NCBI GenBank assembly: GCA_948957135.1
Contig: CARDBT010000016.1
Coordinates: forward strand, 1 to 64,000
DNA from: COE1 sp910588595
GTDB lineage: Bacteria > Bacillota > Clostridia > Lachnospirales > Lachnospiraceae
DNA length: 64,000 nt
Direction: 5' to 3'
Shown here: one piece after another, positions 26,587 through 33,933 of the stretch
How the letters are laid out: each line of letters begins with the position of its first letter
Numbering within the stretch: the first letter of the stretch is position 1
Made by a program: the position numbers and the translations under genes
The notes under the pieces: model-generated
What the model was told of the DNA's origin: nothing
Seen by the model: the letters and a program-made list of their open reading frames with translations, nothing else
The model's database searches: none

Positions 26587-26618
26587 ATTGTGTATATTTT
26601 TCGAAAAACATACACAAT
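26587..26618. repeat. 32-bp interrupted palindrome before flagellin gene
   Basis: ATTGTGTAT (26587-26595) and ATACACAAT (26610-26618) flank a self-complementary centre TTTTTCGAAAAA. The 474-base gap 26434-26907 otherwise holds the degV terminator, a weak sigma-28-like site and the flagellin ribosome binding site. The palindrome has no T-tail and could be an operator. Confidence 0.4.
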
Positions 26619-26622
26619 ATAT

Positions 26623-26649
26623 TAACTTTTCTGAATATTACGCCAATCT
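26623..26649 (+). promoter_or_regulatory. Weak sigma-28-like promoter for flagellin
   Basis: TAAC, 15 bases, GCCAATCT resembles the sigma-28 pattern TAAA-N15-GCCGATAA with four mismatches in total. It lies about 260 bases before the flagellin start, so the leader would be long. Low confidence. Confidence 0.25.
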
Positions 26650-26907
26650 AATAATATAGAAGAGTATTTATGTTGACCTGCGTCTTAAAGTAAATAGTAA
26701 ACATATTTGTGTTTCCTGTAAGATTTTGTCACATGAAAAATTTTCAAGTTTTTATGGGGAGGTGATGTTAAAACAAAGGACAATTGACATGAAATATTTC
26801 GGGAAACATTATGAATAAGGATGTTTATAGTGCGGTGCAACATATGAGGATAAAAATATTCTGTTGTATGCAACATTCAGACAAGGAAGTTAAGGAGTGT
26901 GCAGATA

Positions 26908-28437
26908 ATGATAATTCAACATAACATTTCAGCATTCAATGCAAACAGACAATTAAATATTGTTCAAAAAACGGGTTTAAAATTGGCGGAAAAACTTTCC
27001 AGCGGATATCGGATCAATCGTGCGGCGGATGATGCTGCAGGATTGAGTATATCGGAAAAAATGCGCAAACAGATTCGAGGACTTACCAAGGCTGGTGAAA
27101 ATGTTGAGGATGGTATATCATTATGCCAAGTCGCTGACGGCGCGATGGCAGGAATGCATGACATGACAAACCGGATGAATGAATTATGCATACAGGCTGC
27201 GAATGGAACAAATTCAGCAGGCGACCGTTCTTATATTCAGCTGGAAATAGACAGCATTGTGGAGGAATTTGGCAGGATCATCAATACAACCCAATTTAAT
27301 GAGGTTTACATTTTTAAGGGTGATGAGGCTTTTCAGGCATCGGCTGGAAGCGAGGTTGAGTATGCACCGATTGGTTCTGGTGCTTCTACTGGTATTGGAG
27401 CTGTAGACGGCATATCAGTATATCATGATGACAAATTACTAGACAGCGTAACCTTTGGCCCTGACTGGGTGCAAACCAGTCCTGACAGACTTAGTGCAGG
27501 AGAATACCGCAACTGTGCATGGATTGATTTCACAGACTTTACAGCAAGCTCGCGGGATCAATTCATCTCAAAACTAAATGGAGAGGGATTTGACTGGTCT
27601 TGTTGTTCCTGTGGTCCCCATGCCGGTATAAAGTTTGTATCAGGAGTATCTGCAGGCGCTAATAAGTCTGATGGGGATATTTCTTATAATCACATTTCTT
27701 TTTCAACATTATTCTCTGCAGATGAGCTTGTCAAGATAGATCTTAATAGTATATGGGATAAGTATCAGACTGGGAGCAGTTCACTGGGAGCAGTTCTTTG
27801 TGAAGCGATTATAGATGTCATAGATCATGTTACTGGTCAATTTTTAGGTTCCATGGGATGTTTTAATACTTCCTGTGCCTACAAACAGGGAACAGGCAAA
27901 TTTTATATTATATATAATCAACATTTTCACCCAGACGGCGGCATGTCAACATTTCACACAGTACCAAGAAATGATGCAGGAATGCTAGATTATAAGTATA
28001 AGCCGGTCCCGCCCAAGGTCGGACAAATTACCACACAGCAACTCGCCATACATGCCGGATCAGATGCAGATGGAACAAACAAAGTGATTATGAAGATGCC
28101 GACATTTACCAATCAAAATCTGAAGATAAACAGTGTTAGTGTTCTCACGGAAGATCTCGCGACAAATTCTATTGATGTTCTTACAGATGTACTGCGGATG
28201 ATTTCCTCAAGCAGAAGCCGCATCGGTGCATATCAGAACCGTCTGGAACATACAGCTTTGAATTTAGACAATATTGTCGAAAACACAACCGATTCAGAAT
28301 CCAAAATCCGTGATACCAATATGGCAGATAAAATGGTACAGTATTCTAATATCAGCATACTGACACAAGCAGGACAATCCATGCTAAGTCAGGCAAATAA
28401 CAGGACACAAAATATTTTGTCGCTGTTGAGTGCATGA
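26908..28437 (+). CDS. Flagellin with cysteine-containing variable domain
   Basis: A 509-residue flagellin, the filament subunit exported by the flagellar type III system. The N-terminal D0/D1 region (HNISAFNANRQLN; LSSGYRINRAADDAAGLSIS; ELCIQAANGTNS) and the C-terminal D1/D0 region (AYQNRLEHTALNLDNIVEN ... QAGQSMLSQANNRTQNIL) are well conserved. The middle (about residues 165-370) is a hypervariable insertion unlike D2/D3 of model flagellins, with nine cysteines over the whole protein (73, 94, 203, 232, 233, 235, 298, 318, 323), including CCSC at 232-235. No HExxH metalloprotease motif is present. ATG 26908 follows TAAGGAG. No other flagellar structural genes are adjacent. Confidence 0.92.
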   Translation: MIIQHNISAFNANRQLNIVQKTGLKLAEKLSSGYRINRAADDAAGLSISEKMRKQIRGLTKAGENVEDGISLCQVADGAMAGMHDMTNRMNELCIQAANGTNSAGDRSYIQLEIDSIVEEFGRIINTTQFNEVYIFKGDEAFQASAGSEVEYAPIGSGASTGIGAVDGISVYHDDKLLDSVTFGPDWVQTSPDRLSAGEYRNCAWIDFTDFTASSRDQFISKLNGEGFDWSCCSCGPHAGIKFVSGVSAGANKSDGDISYNHISFSTLFSADELVKIDLNSIWDKYQTGSSSLGAVLCEAIIDVIDHVTGQFLGSMGCFNTSCAYKQGTGKFYIIYNQHFHPDGGMSTFHTVPRNDAGMLDYKYKPVPPKVGQITTQQLAIHAGSDADGTNKVIMKMPTFTNQNLKINSVSVLTEDLATNSIDVLTDVLRMISSSRSRIGAYQNRLEHTALNLDNIVENTTDSESKIRDTNMADKMVQYSNISILTQAGQSMLSQANNRTQNILSLLSA

Positions 28438-28476
28438 GAGAAAACTTTACATACAATTCCATAGGAATTACGGGAG

Positions 28477-28507
28477 AAAAAAGCAGGCTTAAACACCTGC
28501 TTTTTTC
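28477..28507 (+). terminator. Terminator after flagellin gene
   Basis: AAAAAAGCAGG (28477-28487) pairs with CCTGCTTTTTT (28496-28506) around an eight-base loop. Confidence 0.85.
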
Positions 28508-28546
28508 TTAGTTGTTAGGGCTGGCCCTGTTTTCCATTATTCTGCC

Positions 28547-29137
28547 TTGCAAAATGATTTGAAGCCAGAGCAGGAGGAAAACGTTTCTGAAAGACTGGAA
28601 ACAGGCGAAAAAGCCGCTAATGCACCAATACTGTACCCGGTAGAAAATGCAAGGCATGATTATACATTGGGGAATGGAGGGTTGAGAGTTGCGGCGACAA
28701 TGGCTGACAAGCCTGTGCAGAGGGCATCGTTAAAAGAGAAGCTGGCGGCATACAAGGCACAGGTATCTGGAGCAGGGCAGATACAGAAAAAGAGAAAAGT
28801 AAGGAGGAAACACTGTAACAATCAAAAAAATCAAAATTCAACCATTGTCCGGGCTAACAATTATAAAACAAAACACCTGTTGGGAAATAAAATCATTTTG
28901 GCGCATATTCTGGTAAAGACGGTTGATGAGTTTAAGGGAATGAACCCGAAAGACGTGGAATCCTATATTGAAGGAGAGCCGTTTATCAGCGTGGTTCCGG
29001 TGGAGCCGGGGCTGACCAATGTGGAAAAAGAAGAAAACGGGCAGCGCATTGTCGGAATGAATACGGAAAATGCTGAGATCAACGAGGGTCTTATATCAAA
29101 AAGCGTGAGCCTGTACTGGCATAATCACAGTAACTAA
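28547..29137 (+). pseudogene. Chimeric remnant ending in truncated nuclease-type N-terminus
   Basis: An open frame of 196 codons that looks like joined pieces. The first part (to about residue 90) is a charged tail, RASLKEKLAAYKAQV then many lysines and arginines, resembling the C-terminal ends of accessory proteins of integrative elements. From about residue 112, NKIILAHILVKTVDEF, YIEGEPFISVVPVEPGLTN and GMNTENAEINEG match, as I recall, the start of PD-(D/E)XK-nuclease family transposases common in Lachnospiraceae; the frame then stops before the catalytic part. The only start upstream is TTG 28547 without a good ribosome site. AAGGAGGAAA at about 28800 may be the old binding site of the second gene. 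Probably non-functional; family recognition is tentative. Confidence 0.5.
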
Positions 29138-29214
29138 ATAACACAAGTGGTAAAGCAGTGATTTGTTTTTGTATAAGAAAACAATTTGCTGTTTTTTCTG
29201 TTTTCGGGAAGAGA

Positions 29215-29243
29215 AAGACAGTCATAACAGATTGTCTTTTTTT
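29215..29243 (+). terminator. Terminator, intron insertion target
   Basis: AAGACAGTC (29215-29223) pairs with GATTGTCTT (29230-29238) over nine pairs including one wobble, then a T-tract. The group II intron remnant begins four bases after it, as expected for class C introns, which insert behind terminator hairpins. Confidence 0.65.
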
Positions 29244-29247
29244 CGTG

Positions 29248-29505
29248 GTGCGCCCGGCGGCGCACGTTTCTAACCAGTGCAAGTCTGGAATCCGCCAGGT
29301 AGTGGGATGTGTAAATATAAGAACTTCCGTGGACATAGAAAAAGAGCAGAGGAATGGCTCTCGACTGTCAGGAAGCGGGAGCGGAAACTGTTTGCTCATT
29401 GGGATAGGATGTATTCGTATTGTTAAATGATAGGAGCCGTATGAAGGGAGACTTTCACGTACGGTTCTGTGAGAAGTTTGAGGTGAAATCCCTCTTACTT
29501 ACTTG
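29248..29505 (+). mobile_element. Group IIC intron remnant, ORF deleted
   Basis: The 5' end reads GTGCGCCCGGCGGCGCAC (29248-29265), the usual GTGCG intron start with its first stem. A canonical 34-base domain V lies at 29434-29467: arms GAGCCGTATG and CGTACGGTTC, the AGC catalytic triad at 29435-29437, a two-base bulge and a GAGA tetraloop. A domain VI-like hairpin follows (GAGGTGAAATCCCTC); the 3' end near 29505 is approximate. Full introns of this class are about 1.9-2 kb and encode a reverse transcriptase-maturase; here only about 260 bases remain between the ends and no reverse transcriptase frame exists, so it cannot move by itself. The 407-base gap 29138-29544 is mostly this element. 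Location behind a terminator fits class C. Confidence 0.75.
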
Positions 29506-29516
29506 ACTGAGAGGTC

Positions 29517-29542
29517 GGGATTTCTCAATTAAGAGAAATCCC
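29517..29542. repeat. Perfect inverted repeat at end of intron remnant
   Basis: GGGATTTCTC (29517-29526) and GAGAAATCCC (29533-29542) flank AATTAA. The words GAAATCCCTCTTACT (29485-29499) and GAAATCCCTCCTACT nearby (29535-29549) differ by one base, suggesting a duplicated intron 3' end. It sits just past the stop of the minus-strand secreted protein gene and may act as its terminator. Confidence 0.5.
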
Positions 29543-29544
29543 TC

Positions 29545-30648
29545 CTACTCGATTTGCTGTTCTACGGGAGCGCTCTGTGCGTTCACGATATTGTATTCAG
29601 GGAGCATGTGCAGACCGTTCCAGATGTTGTTTATCTCCTTGCCATCAACGACGACCACATTATCCTCGATCGTCATCTTTCCATCACTGTACATACCATA
29701 ATTCTGGTAATACTCAGAATCTAAAGTAACATATCCATTGCCTATTCCTCTGATCTTGCGTTTCCCCTCCTCTAGATACACAAACTGTCCCATGTGCTCC
29801 GGATCCTCATACCATCCGTTGAGCTCTGTATTAGGATTGCGCTCGTACTTGCCATATCCAAAATACATTTTGTGCTTTTCCTGTGCTTCCTGGTCAAGTG
29901 CGACTGCTTTGATCTCTGTATTGGGTGCATCCACCTGATAGATGAACCACAGACATGCGAAATTATCACTATTATACAGAGGAACACTGATCAGTTCGGG
30001 AACTTCATGTTTGACCGTCCGGTTATTTTTGATTTCGTGCAGAGGGATAAAGATCTCTTTGTAGATCCTCAGATTATAGGTCCAGTCATCGGCGGTCGTA
30101 CCAGCATAGTACTGCGTTTCCTGTATGTTTTTTTCTATCTGCTGTGCCGACAGCACTGTATTGCCAGTAAACCTGTTGCGTACAGATGCCTCATCGTTGT
30201 AAGTCACAACAAGATTCTTGGGTACCATATTGATCTTATCCCCGGCCTTTGCACGCACGCAGATGTCGCCGTAATCGCCTGCAAGGTGTGTATCCTCTAT
30301 CCCGATCGTGACATATCCATCAAATGGCATGATGAAGTAAGCATCTTCCTTTACGACCTGGCAGGAGACGGTCTTTACATCATCTGGAATACTCCCATCA
30401 GGCATCGCCATAGGCCAGTTGGAATGGGGGAGCATGTGATCGATGATGTATTGTCCGTTTACAGACAGTACATCTGACCCGTCTCCATTCCTCATCTCGA
30501 CAGCCGTATCCTCATTCCAGTCAAACGTTTGATTTCCGATCCATCCCATCCAGTCAAACGGCTTCTGCGGGGAAGCCTGAGCGATGCTGCTCATGCTCCC
30601 TGCCAGTATGACTGCTGAGAGAGCGATACTCATAAATTGTTTTTTCAT
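29545..30648 (-). CDS. Secreted protein of unknown function
   Basis: A 367-residue protein with a signal peptide (MKKQFMSIALSAVILAGS ending near AQAS, residue 26). The mature protein has no further membrane segment and looks like a beta-rich extracellular protein with many aromatic residues (KPFDWMGWIGNQTFDWNED, IMPFDGYVTIGIED, YFGYGKYERNPNTELNGWYE). I recognise no catalytic motif. AAGGGGG at about 30659-30665 supports ATG 30648 over the GTG six codons earlier. It lies 33 bases downstream of pta on the same strand and may be co-transcribed. Its stop abuts the group II intron remnant. Confidence 0.75.
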   Translation of the reverse strand: MKKQFMSIALSAVILAGSMSSIAQASPQKPFDWMGWIGNQTFDWNEDTAVEMRNGDGSDVLSVNGQYIIDHMLPHSNWPMAMPDGSIPDDVKTVSCQVVKEDAYFIMPFDGYVTIGIEDTHLAGDYGDICVRAKAGDKINMVPKNLVVTYNDEASVRNRFTGNTVLSAQQIEKNIQETQYYAGTTADDWTYNLRIYKEIFIPLHEIKNNRTVKHEVPELISVPLYNSDNFACLWFIYQVDAPNTEIKAVALDQEAQEKHKMYFGYGKYERNPNTELNGWYEDPEHMGQFVYLEEGKRKIRGIGNGYVTLDSEYYQNYGMYSDGKMTIEDNVVVVDGKEINNIWNGLHMLPEYNIVNAQSAPVEQQIE

Positions 30649-30681
30649 AGTATAGTCCCCCTTCACTCTGTAAAAAGAATC

Positions 30682-31668
30682 CTAAACCAGTGCTGCCGTG
30701 ATGATCGCCATTGAGTACACTTCGATCGCATTGCAGCCGCGGGAGAGATCGTTGATGGGTTTGTTCAGCCCGAGAAGGATAGGACCGTACGCCTCGAAAT
30801 TACCCATTCTCTGCGCAATCTTGTAGCCCATGTTTCCGGAGCTGAGATCCGGGAATATGAAAGTGTTGGCATGGCCTGCAACAGCGGACTTGGGACATTT
30901 TGTGCGGGCGACACGCGGAGATACAGCGGCATCAAACTGCAGTTCGCCCTCAATGGGTGTGAGTGGGAATTTTACTTTTGCCTTCGCGGCAGCGATCTGC
31001 ATCTTTTCCACGTCGGGACCTTTGCCGGAGCCGAGTGTGGAGTAGCTCAAGAAGGCAACTTTCGGGTCCACGCCGAATATTTTTGCACATTCAATTGTCT
31101 CGCCGCAGATCTCGACAAGCTCATCCTCTGTCGGATTGATGTTGATCGCGCAGTCGCTCATGGCAAGCACCTCGTTCTCGCCTGTCGCACCGGGACGCAC
31201 GAGGATGAAGCAGGAGGATACGATATTGTTGCCGGGCTTTGTCTTGATGATCTGAAGGGCAGGGCGCACAGTGTCGGCTGTGGAGTAGGTCGCGCCGCCG
31301 AGAAGAGAGTCCGCAATGCCCATCTCAACAAGCATCGTGCCAAAGTAATTCGGCTGCGTCAGCGTCTTTCTTGCCTCCTCGACCGTCACGCCTTTGCCCT
31401 TGCGCAGCTCACAGAAGCGCTCAACCATCGCGTCCATCTGGTCATAGTTGTAACTGTCAATGATCTGTGCTCCGCGGATGTTGTAGCCGGCTTCCTCGGC
31501 AGCATTCAGCACGTCCTCCTCATTGCCGACAAGAATCGGATGGAGGAAGCTGCTTGCCAGAAGACGGGAAGCCGCCTCAAGGATACGTGGGTCTGTACCC
31601 TCCGTGAATACAATTGTCTTCGGGCTTTTTTTCAGTTGCTGAATCATGGTACCAAATCCATACATCAT
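30682..31668 (-). CDS. pta: Phosphate acetyltransferase
   Basis: Transfers acetyl from acetyl-CoA to phosphate, giving acetyl phosphate, the step before ATP production by acetate kinase in fermentation. The 328-residue protein is the short (domain III only) form. Typical segments: VFTEGTDPRILEAASRLL, PNYFGTMLVEMGIADSLLGG, VLAMSDCAININPTEDEL, and SYSTLGSGKGPDVEKM with the CoA/phosphate-binding serines, then VAGHANTFIFPDLSSGN. Acetate kinase (ackA), usually next door, is not in the window. A consensus cre site and a promoter lie upstream, implying carbon catabolite control. Start ATG 31668 or the adjacent ATG 31665, after AAGGAAGG. Confidence 0.93.
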   Translation of the reverse strand: MMYGFGTMIQQLKKSPKTIVFTEGTDPRILEAASRLLASSFLHPILVGNEEDVLNAAEEAGYNIRGAQIIDSYNYDQMDAMVERFCELRKGKGVTVEEARKTLTQPNYFGTMLVEMGIADSLLGGATYSTADTVRPALQIIKTKPGNNIVSSCFILVRPGATGENEVLAMSDCAININPTEDELVEICGETIECAKIFGVDPKVAFLSYSTLGSGKGPDVEKMQIAAAKAKVKFPLTPIEGELQFDAAVSPRVARTKCPKSAVAGHANTFIFPDLSSGNMGYKIAQRMGNFEAYGPILLGLNKPINDLSRGCNAIEVYSMAIITAALV

Positions 31669-31690
31669 TTTTAATCCTTCCTTTTCTTAT

Positions 31691-31719
31691 ATTATAGTTT
31701 TTGCAGCCTGTTTATGAAA
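31691..31719 (-). promoter_or_regulatory. Promoter candidate for pta
   Basis: On the minus strand TTTCAT (31714-31719), 17 bases, TATAAT (31691-31696). The -10 is perfect and the -35 weak, overlapping the cre site. It lies in the 322-base gap between divergent pta and parE, which otherwise holds the parE promoter and no gene. Confidence 0.45.
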
Positions 31720-31728
31720 GCGTTTACA
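31715..31728. promoter_or_regulatory. Catabolite-responsive element (cre) near pta
   Basis: TGAAAGCGTTTACA at 31715-31728 matches the CcpA-binding cre consensus (TGNAANCGNWNNCA) at every defined position. It is centred about 37 bases upstream of the predicted pta transcription start. In B. subtilis, pta and ackA are controlled by CcpA through cre sites. Confidence 0.6.
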
Positions 31729-31876
31729 TCATGGTGTTTCAAGGGCTCGCACATGTTTCTAAATACTATTGTATACAAATTTTTTTCATTTGCAATGGTT
31801 GTATTCAAAATAGTGCAGAAAATTTTTTTGGGAAAACAGTACAAAAACGTATGTTTGAAAATTTCCTGAAAAGTAT

Positions 31877-31904
31877 TTGCAATGTTGAAAAAATGTGTTA
31901 TACT
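31877..31904 (+). promoter_or_regulatory. Promoter for topoisomerase operon
   Basis: TTGCAA at 31877-31882, 16 bases, TATACT at 31899-31904, with TGT just before it (extended -10). About 87 bases upstream of the parE start. Confidence 0.55.
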
Positions 31905-31990
31905 CAAAAAGTCTAATTTTTGATTTGCAGATTATGGAAACAAATACAGATAATAATACCAAAATTAATACAGAAAGGCATGGTTGCTCT

Positions 31991-33919
31991 ATGGCAAAAA
32001 CGGATAATAATGTATATGACGCCTCCAGTATCACTGTCCTGGAGGGGTTGGAGGCTGTCAGGAAGAGACCTGGTATGTACATAGGAAGTGTGTCCACAAA
32101 GGGACTGAACCACCTGATCTATGAGATCGTCGACAACTCTGTGGACGAGCATCTCGCAGGTGTGTGCAGTGAGATCCGAGTCACACTTGAAAAGGACGGT
32201 TCTGCCACAATATCTGACAACGGCAGAGGGATTCCTGTCGGAATGCACCAAAAGGGTGTCAGCGCGGAGAGGGTTGTCTTTACCACACTCCACGCAGGCG
32301 GCAAGTTTGATAACAACGCTTACAAGACGAGCGGCGGTCTGCACGGCGTAGGCTCCTCTGTTGTCAACGCACTTTCCACGCGGCTCACGGTCACAGTCAA
32401 GAGTGACGGACTGATCCATCAGGATCAATACGAGTACGGCAATCCCGTCGTCGAATTGATTGACGGGCTGCTTCCAGTGATCGGAAAGACGAAGGAGACA
32501 GGTACTACCATTAATTTTACGCCTGATCCGTCTATTTTTGACAGGACGCGGTTCAAGGCGGAGGACGTAAAGAGCAGGCTCCATGAGACCGCTTACCTAA
32601 ATCCCAAACTCACGATCATTTTTTCAGACCTGCGCGGGGATGAGCCGGAGACGATCACTTACTTTGAACCGGAAGGGATCATCGGATATGTCAAGGACTT
32701 GAATAAAAATAAGGAAACACTGCATGATATCATCTATTTTACGGGAGTCAGCGAGGATATTACCGTCGAGTGCGCGTTCCAGTATGTCAATGAATTTCAC
32801 GAGAACGTACTTGGTTTTTGCAACAACATATACAATGCGGAGGGCGGCACGCACCTGACTGGGTTCAAGACGATGTTCACAACCATCATAAACAACTATG
32901 CGCGTGAGCTTAATATATTAAAGGAAAAGGATATCAACTTTACGGGTGCGGACGTGCGAAACGGCATGACCGCAGTCGTGTCCATCAAGCATCCGTCGCC
33001 GAGGTTCGAGGGACAGACCAAGACAAAACTAGACAATCAGGATGCCTCAAAGGCTGTGAGCAAAGTCACAGGGGATGAGGTTCCGCACTACTTTGACAGG
33101 AATGTCGAGGTGTTGAAGAGCGTGATCTCCTGCGCGGAGAAGGCGGCGAAGATCCGCAAGACAGAGGAAAAGGCAAAGACAAATATGCTCACAAAGCAGA
33201 AGTTTTCTTTTGATTCAAACGGAAAACTCGCAAACTGTGAGTCCAAGGATTACAGCAAGTGCGAGATCTTTATCGTGGAGGGGGATTCCGCCGGCGGCAG
33301 TGCCAAGACTGCAAGGAACAGAAATTTTCAGGCGATTCTGCCGATCCGTGGTAAGATCCTCAATGTCGAGAAAGCAAGTATCGATAAAGTGCTTGCAAAC
33401 GCCGAGATCAAGACGATGATCAATGCCTTTGGCTGTGGTTTTTCGGAAGGATACGGCAATGATTTTGATATTTCAAAGTTGAGGTACGACAAAATTGTGA
33501 TCATGGCGGATGCCGATGTTGACGGCGCGCATATCAGCAATCTGCTGCTCACGCTTTTTTACCGTTTTATGCCGGAGCTGATCTATGAAGGACATATATA
33601 CATTGCGATGCCCCCTCTGTACAAGGCGATGCCGGCAAAGGGAAAAGAGGAGTATCTCTATGATGAAAAAGCGCTGGAAAAGTACCGCAAGACACATAAA
33701 GGCACTTTTACCCTGCAGCGCTACAAGGGACTTGGTGAGATGGACGCGGAACAACTCTGGGAGACAACCCTGAATCCCGAGACGAGGATCCTGAAACAGA
33801 TCGAGATAGAAGACGCGCGCATGGCGTCCGAGATCACAGAACTGCTGATGGGAACTGATGTTTTGCCCCGAAAAACATTTATTTACGAGCATGCAACAGA
33901 GGCAGAGCTTGACATATAA
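31991..33919 (+). CDS. parE: Type IIA topoisomerase ATPase subunit (ParE-like)
   Basis: A 642-residue GyrB/ParE family subunit. It has the GHKL ATPase (VLEGLEAVRKRPGMYIGS, DNSVDEHLAG, ISDNGRGIPV, TSGGLHGVGSSVVNALS), the transducer, and the TOPRIM domain (IFIVEGDSAGGSAK, LPIRGKILNVEKA, MADADVDGAHI), ending with QRYKGLGEMDAEQLWETTL. ATG 31991 gives the family-typical start; in-frame starts at 31934 and further upstream would add an unusual leader. It is followed after 14 bases by the matching A subunit. A second pair besides gyrase near dnaA is expected in this group, so topoisomerase IV is the likelier role. Confidence 0.88.
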   Translation: MAKTDNNVYDASSITVLEGLEAVRKRPGMYIGSVSTKGLNHLIYEIVDNSVDEHLAGVCSEIRVTLEKDGSATISDNGRGIPVGMHQKGVSAERVVFTTLHAGGKFDNNAYKTSGGLHGVGSSVVNALSTRLTVTVKSDGLIHQDQYEYGNPVVELIDGLLPVIGKTKETGTTINFTPDPSIFDRTRFKAEDVKSRLHETAYLNPKLTIIFSDLRGDEPETITYFEPEGIIGYVKDLNKNKETLHDIIYFTGVSEDITVECAFQYVNEFHENVLGFCNNIYNAEGGTHLTGFKTMFTTIINNYARELNILKEKDINFTGADVRNGMTAVVSIKHPSPRFEGQTKTKLDNQDASKAVSKVTGDEVPHYFDRNVEVLKSVISCAEKAAKIRKTEEKAKTNMLTKQKFSFDSNGKLANCESKDYSKCEIFIVEGDSAGGSAKTARNRNFQAILPIRGKILNVEKASIDKVLANAEIKTMINAFGCGFSEGYGNDFDISKLRYDKIVIMADADVDGAHISNLLLTLFYRFMPELIYEGHIYIAMPPLYKAMPAKGKEEYLYDEKALEKYRKTHKGTFTLQRYKGLGEMDAEQLWETTLNPETRILKQIEIEDARMASEITELLMGTDVLPRKTFIYEHATEAELDI

Positions 33920-33933
33920 GGAGCATATAACAA

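Noticed and set aside
26765..26815. 16-codon frame with GGGGAGGT upstream before flagellin
   Set aside because: Spacing to ATG is only about two bases and the product is very short; no other support.
26908..28437. Flagellin as a flagellinolysin protease
   Set aside because: No HExxH zinc protease motif in the central domain.
28547..29544. Complete insertion sequence or transposon
   Set aside because: No transposase with catalytic residues and no terminal inverted repeats; only fragments are seen.
29794..30477. 227-codon open frame on the plus strand
   Set aside because: Antisense to the secreted protein gene, which has a signal peptide and ribosome site.
30871..31674. 267-codon open frame on the plus strand
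   Set aside because: Antisense to pta; no family features.
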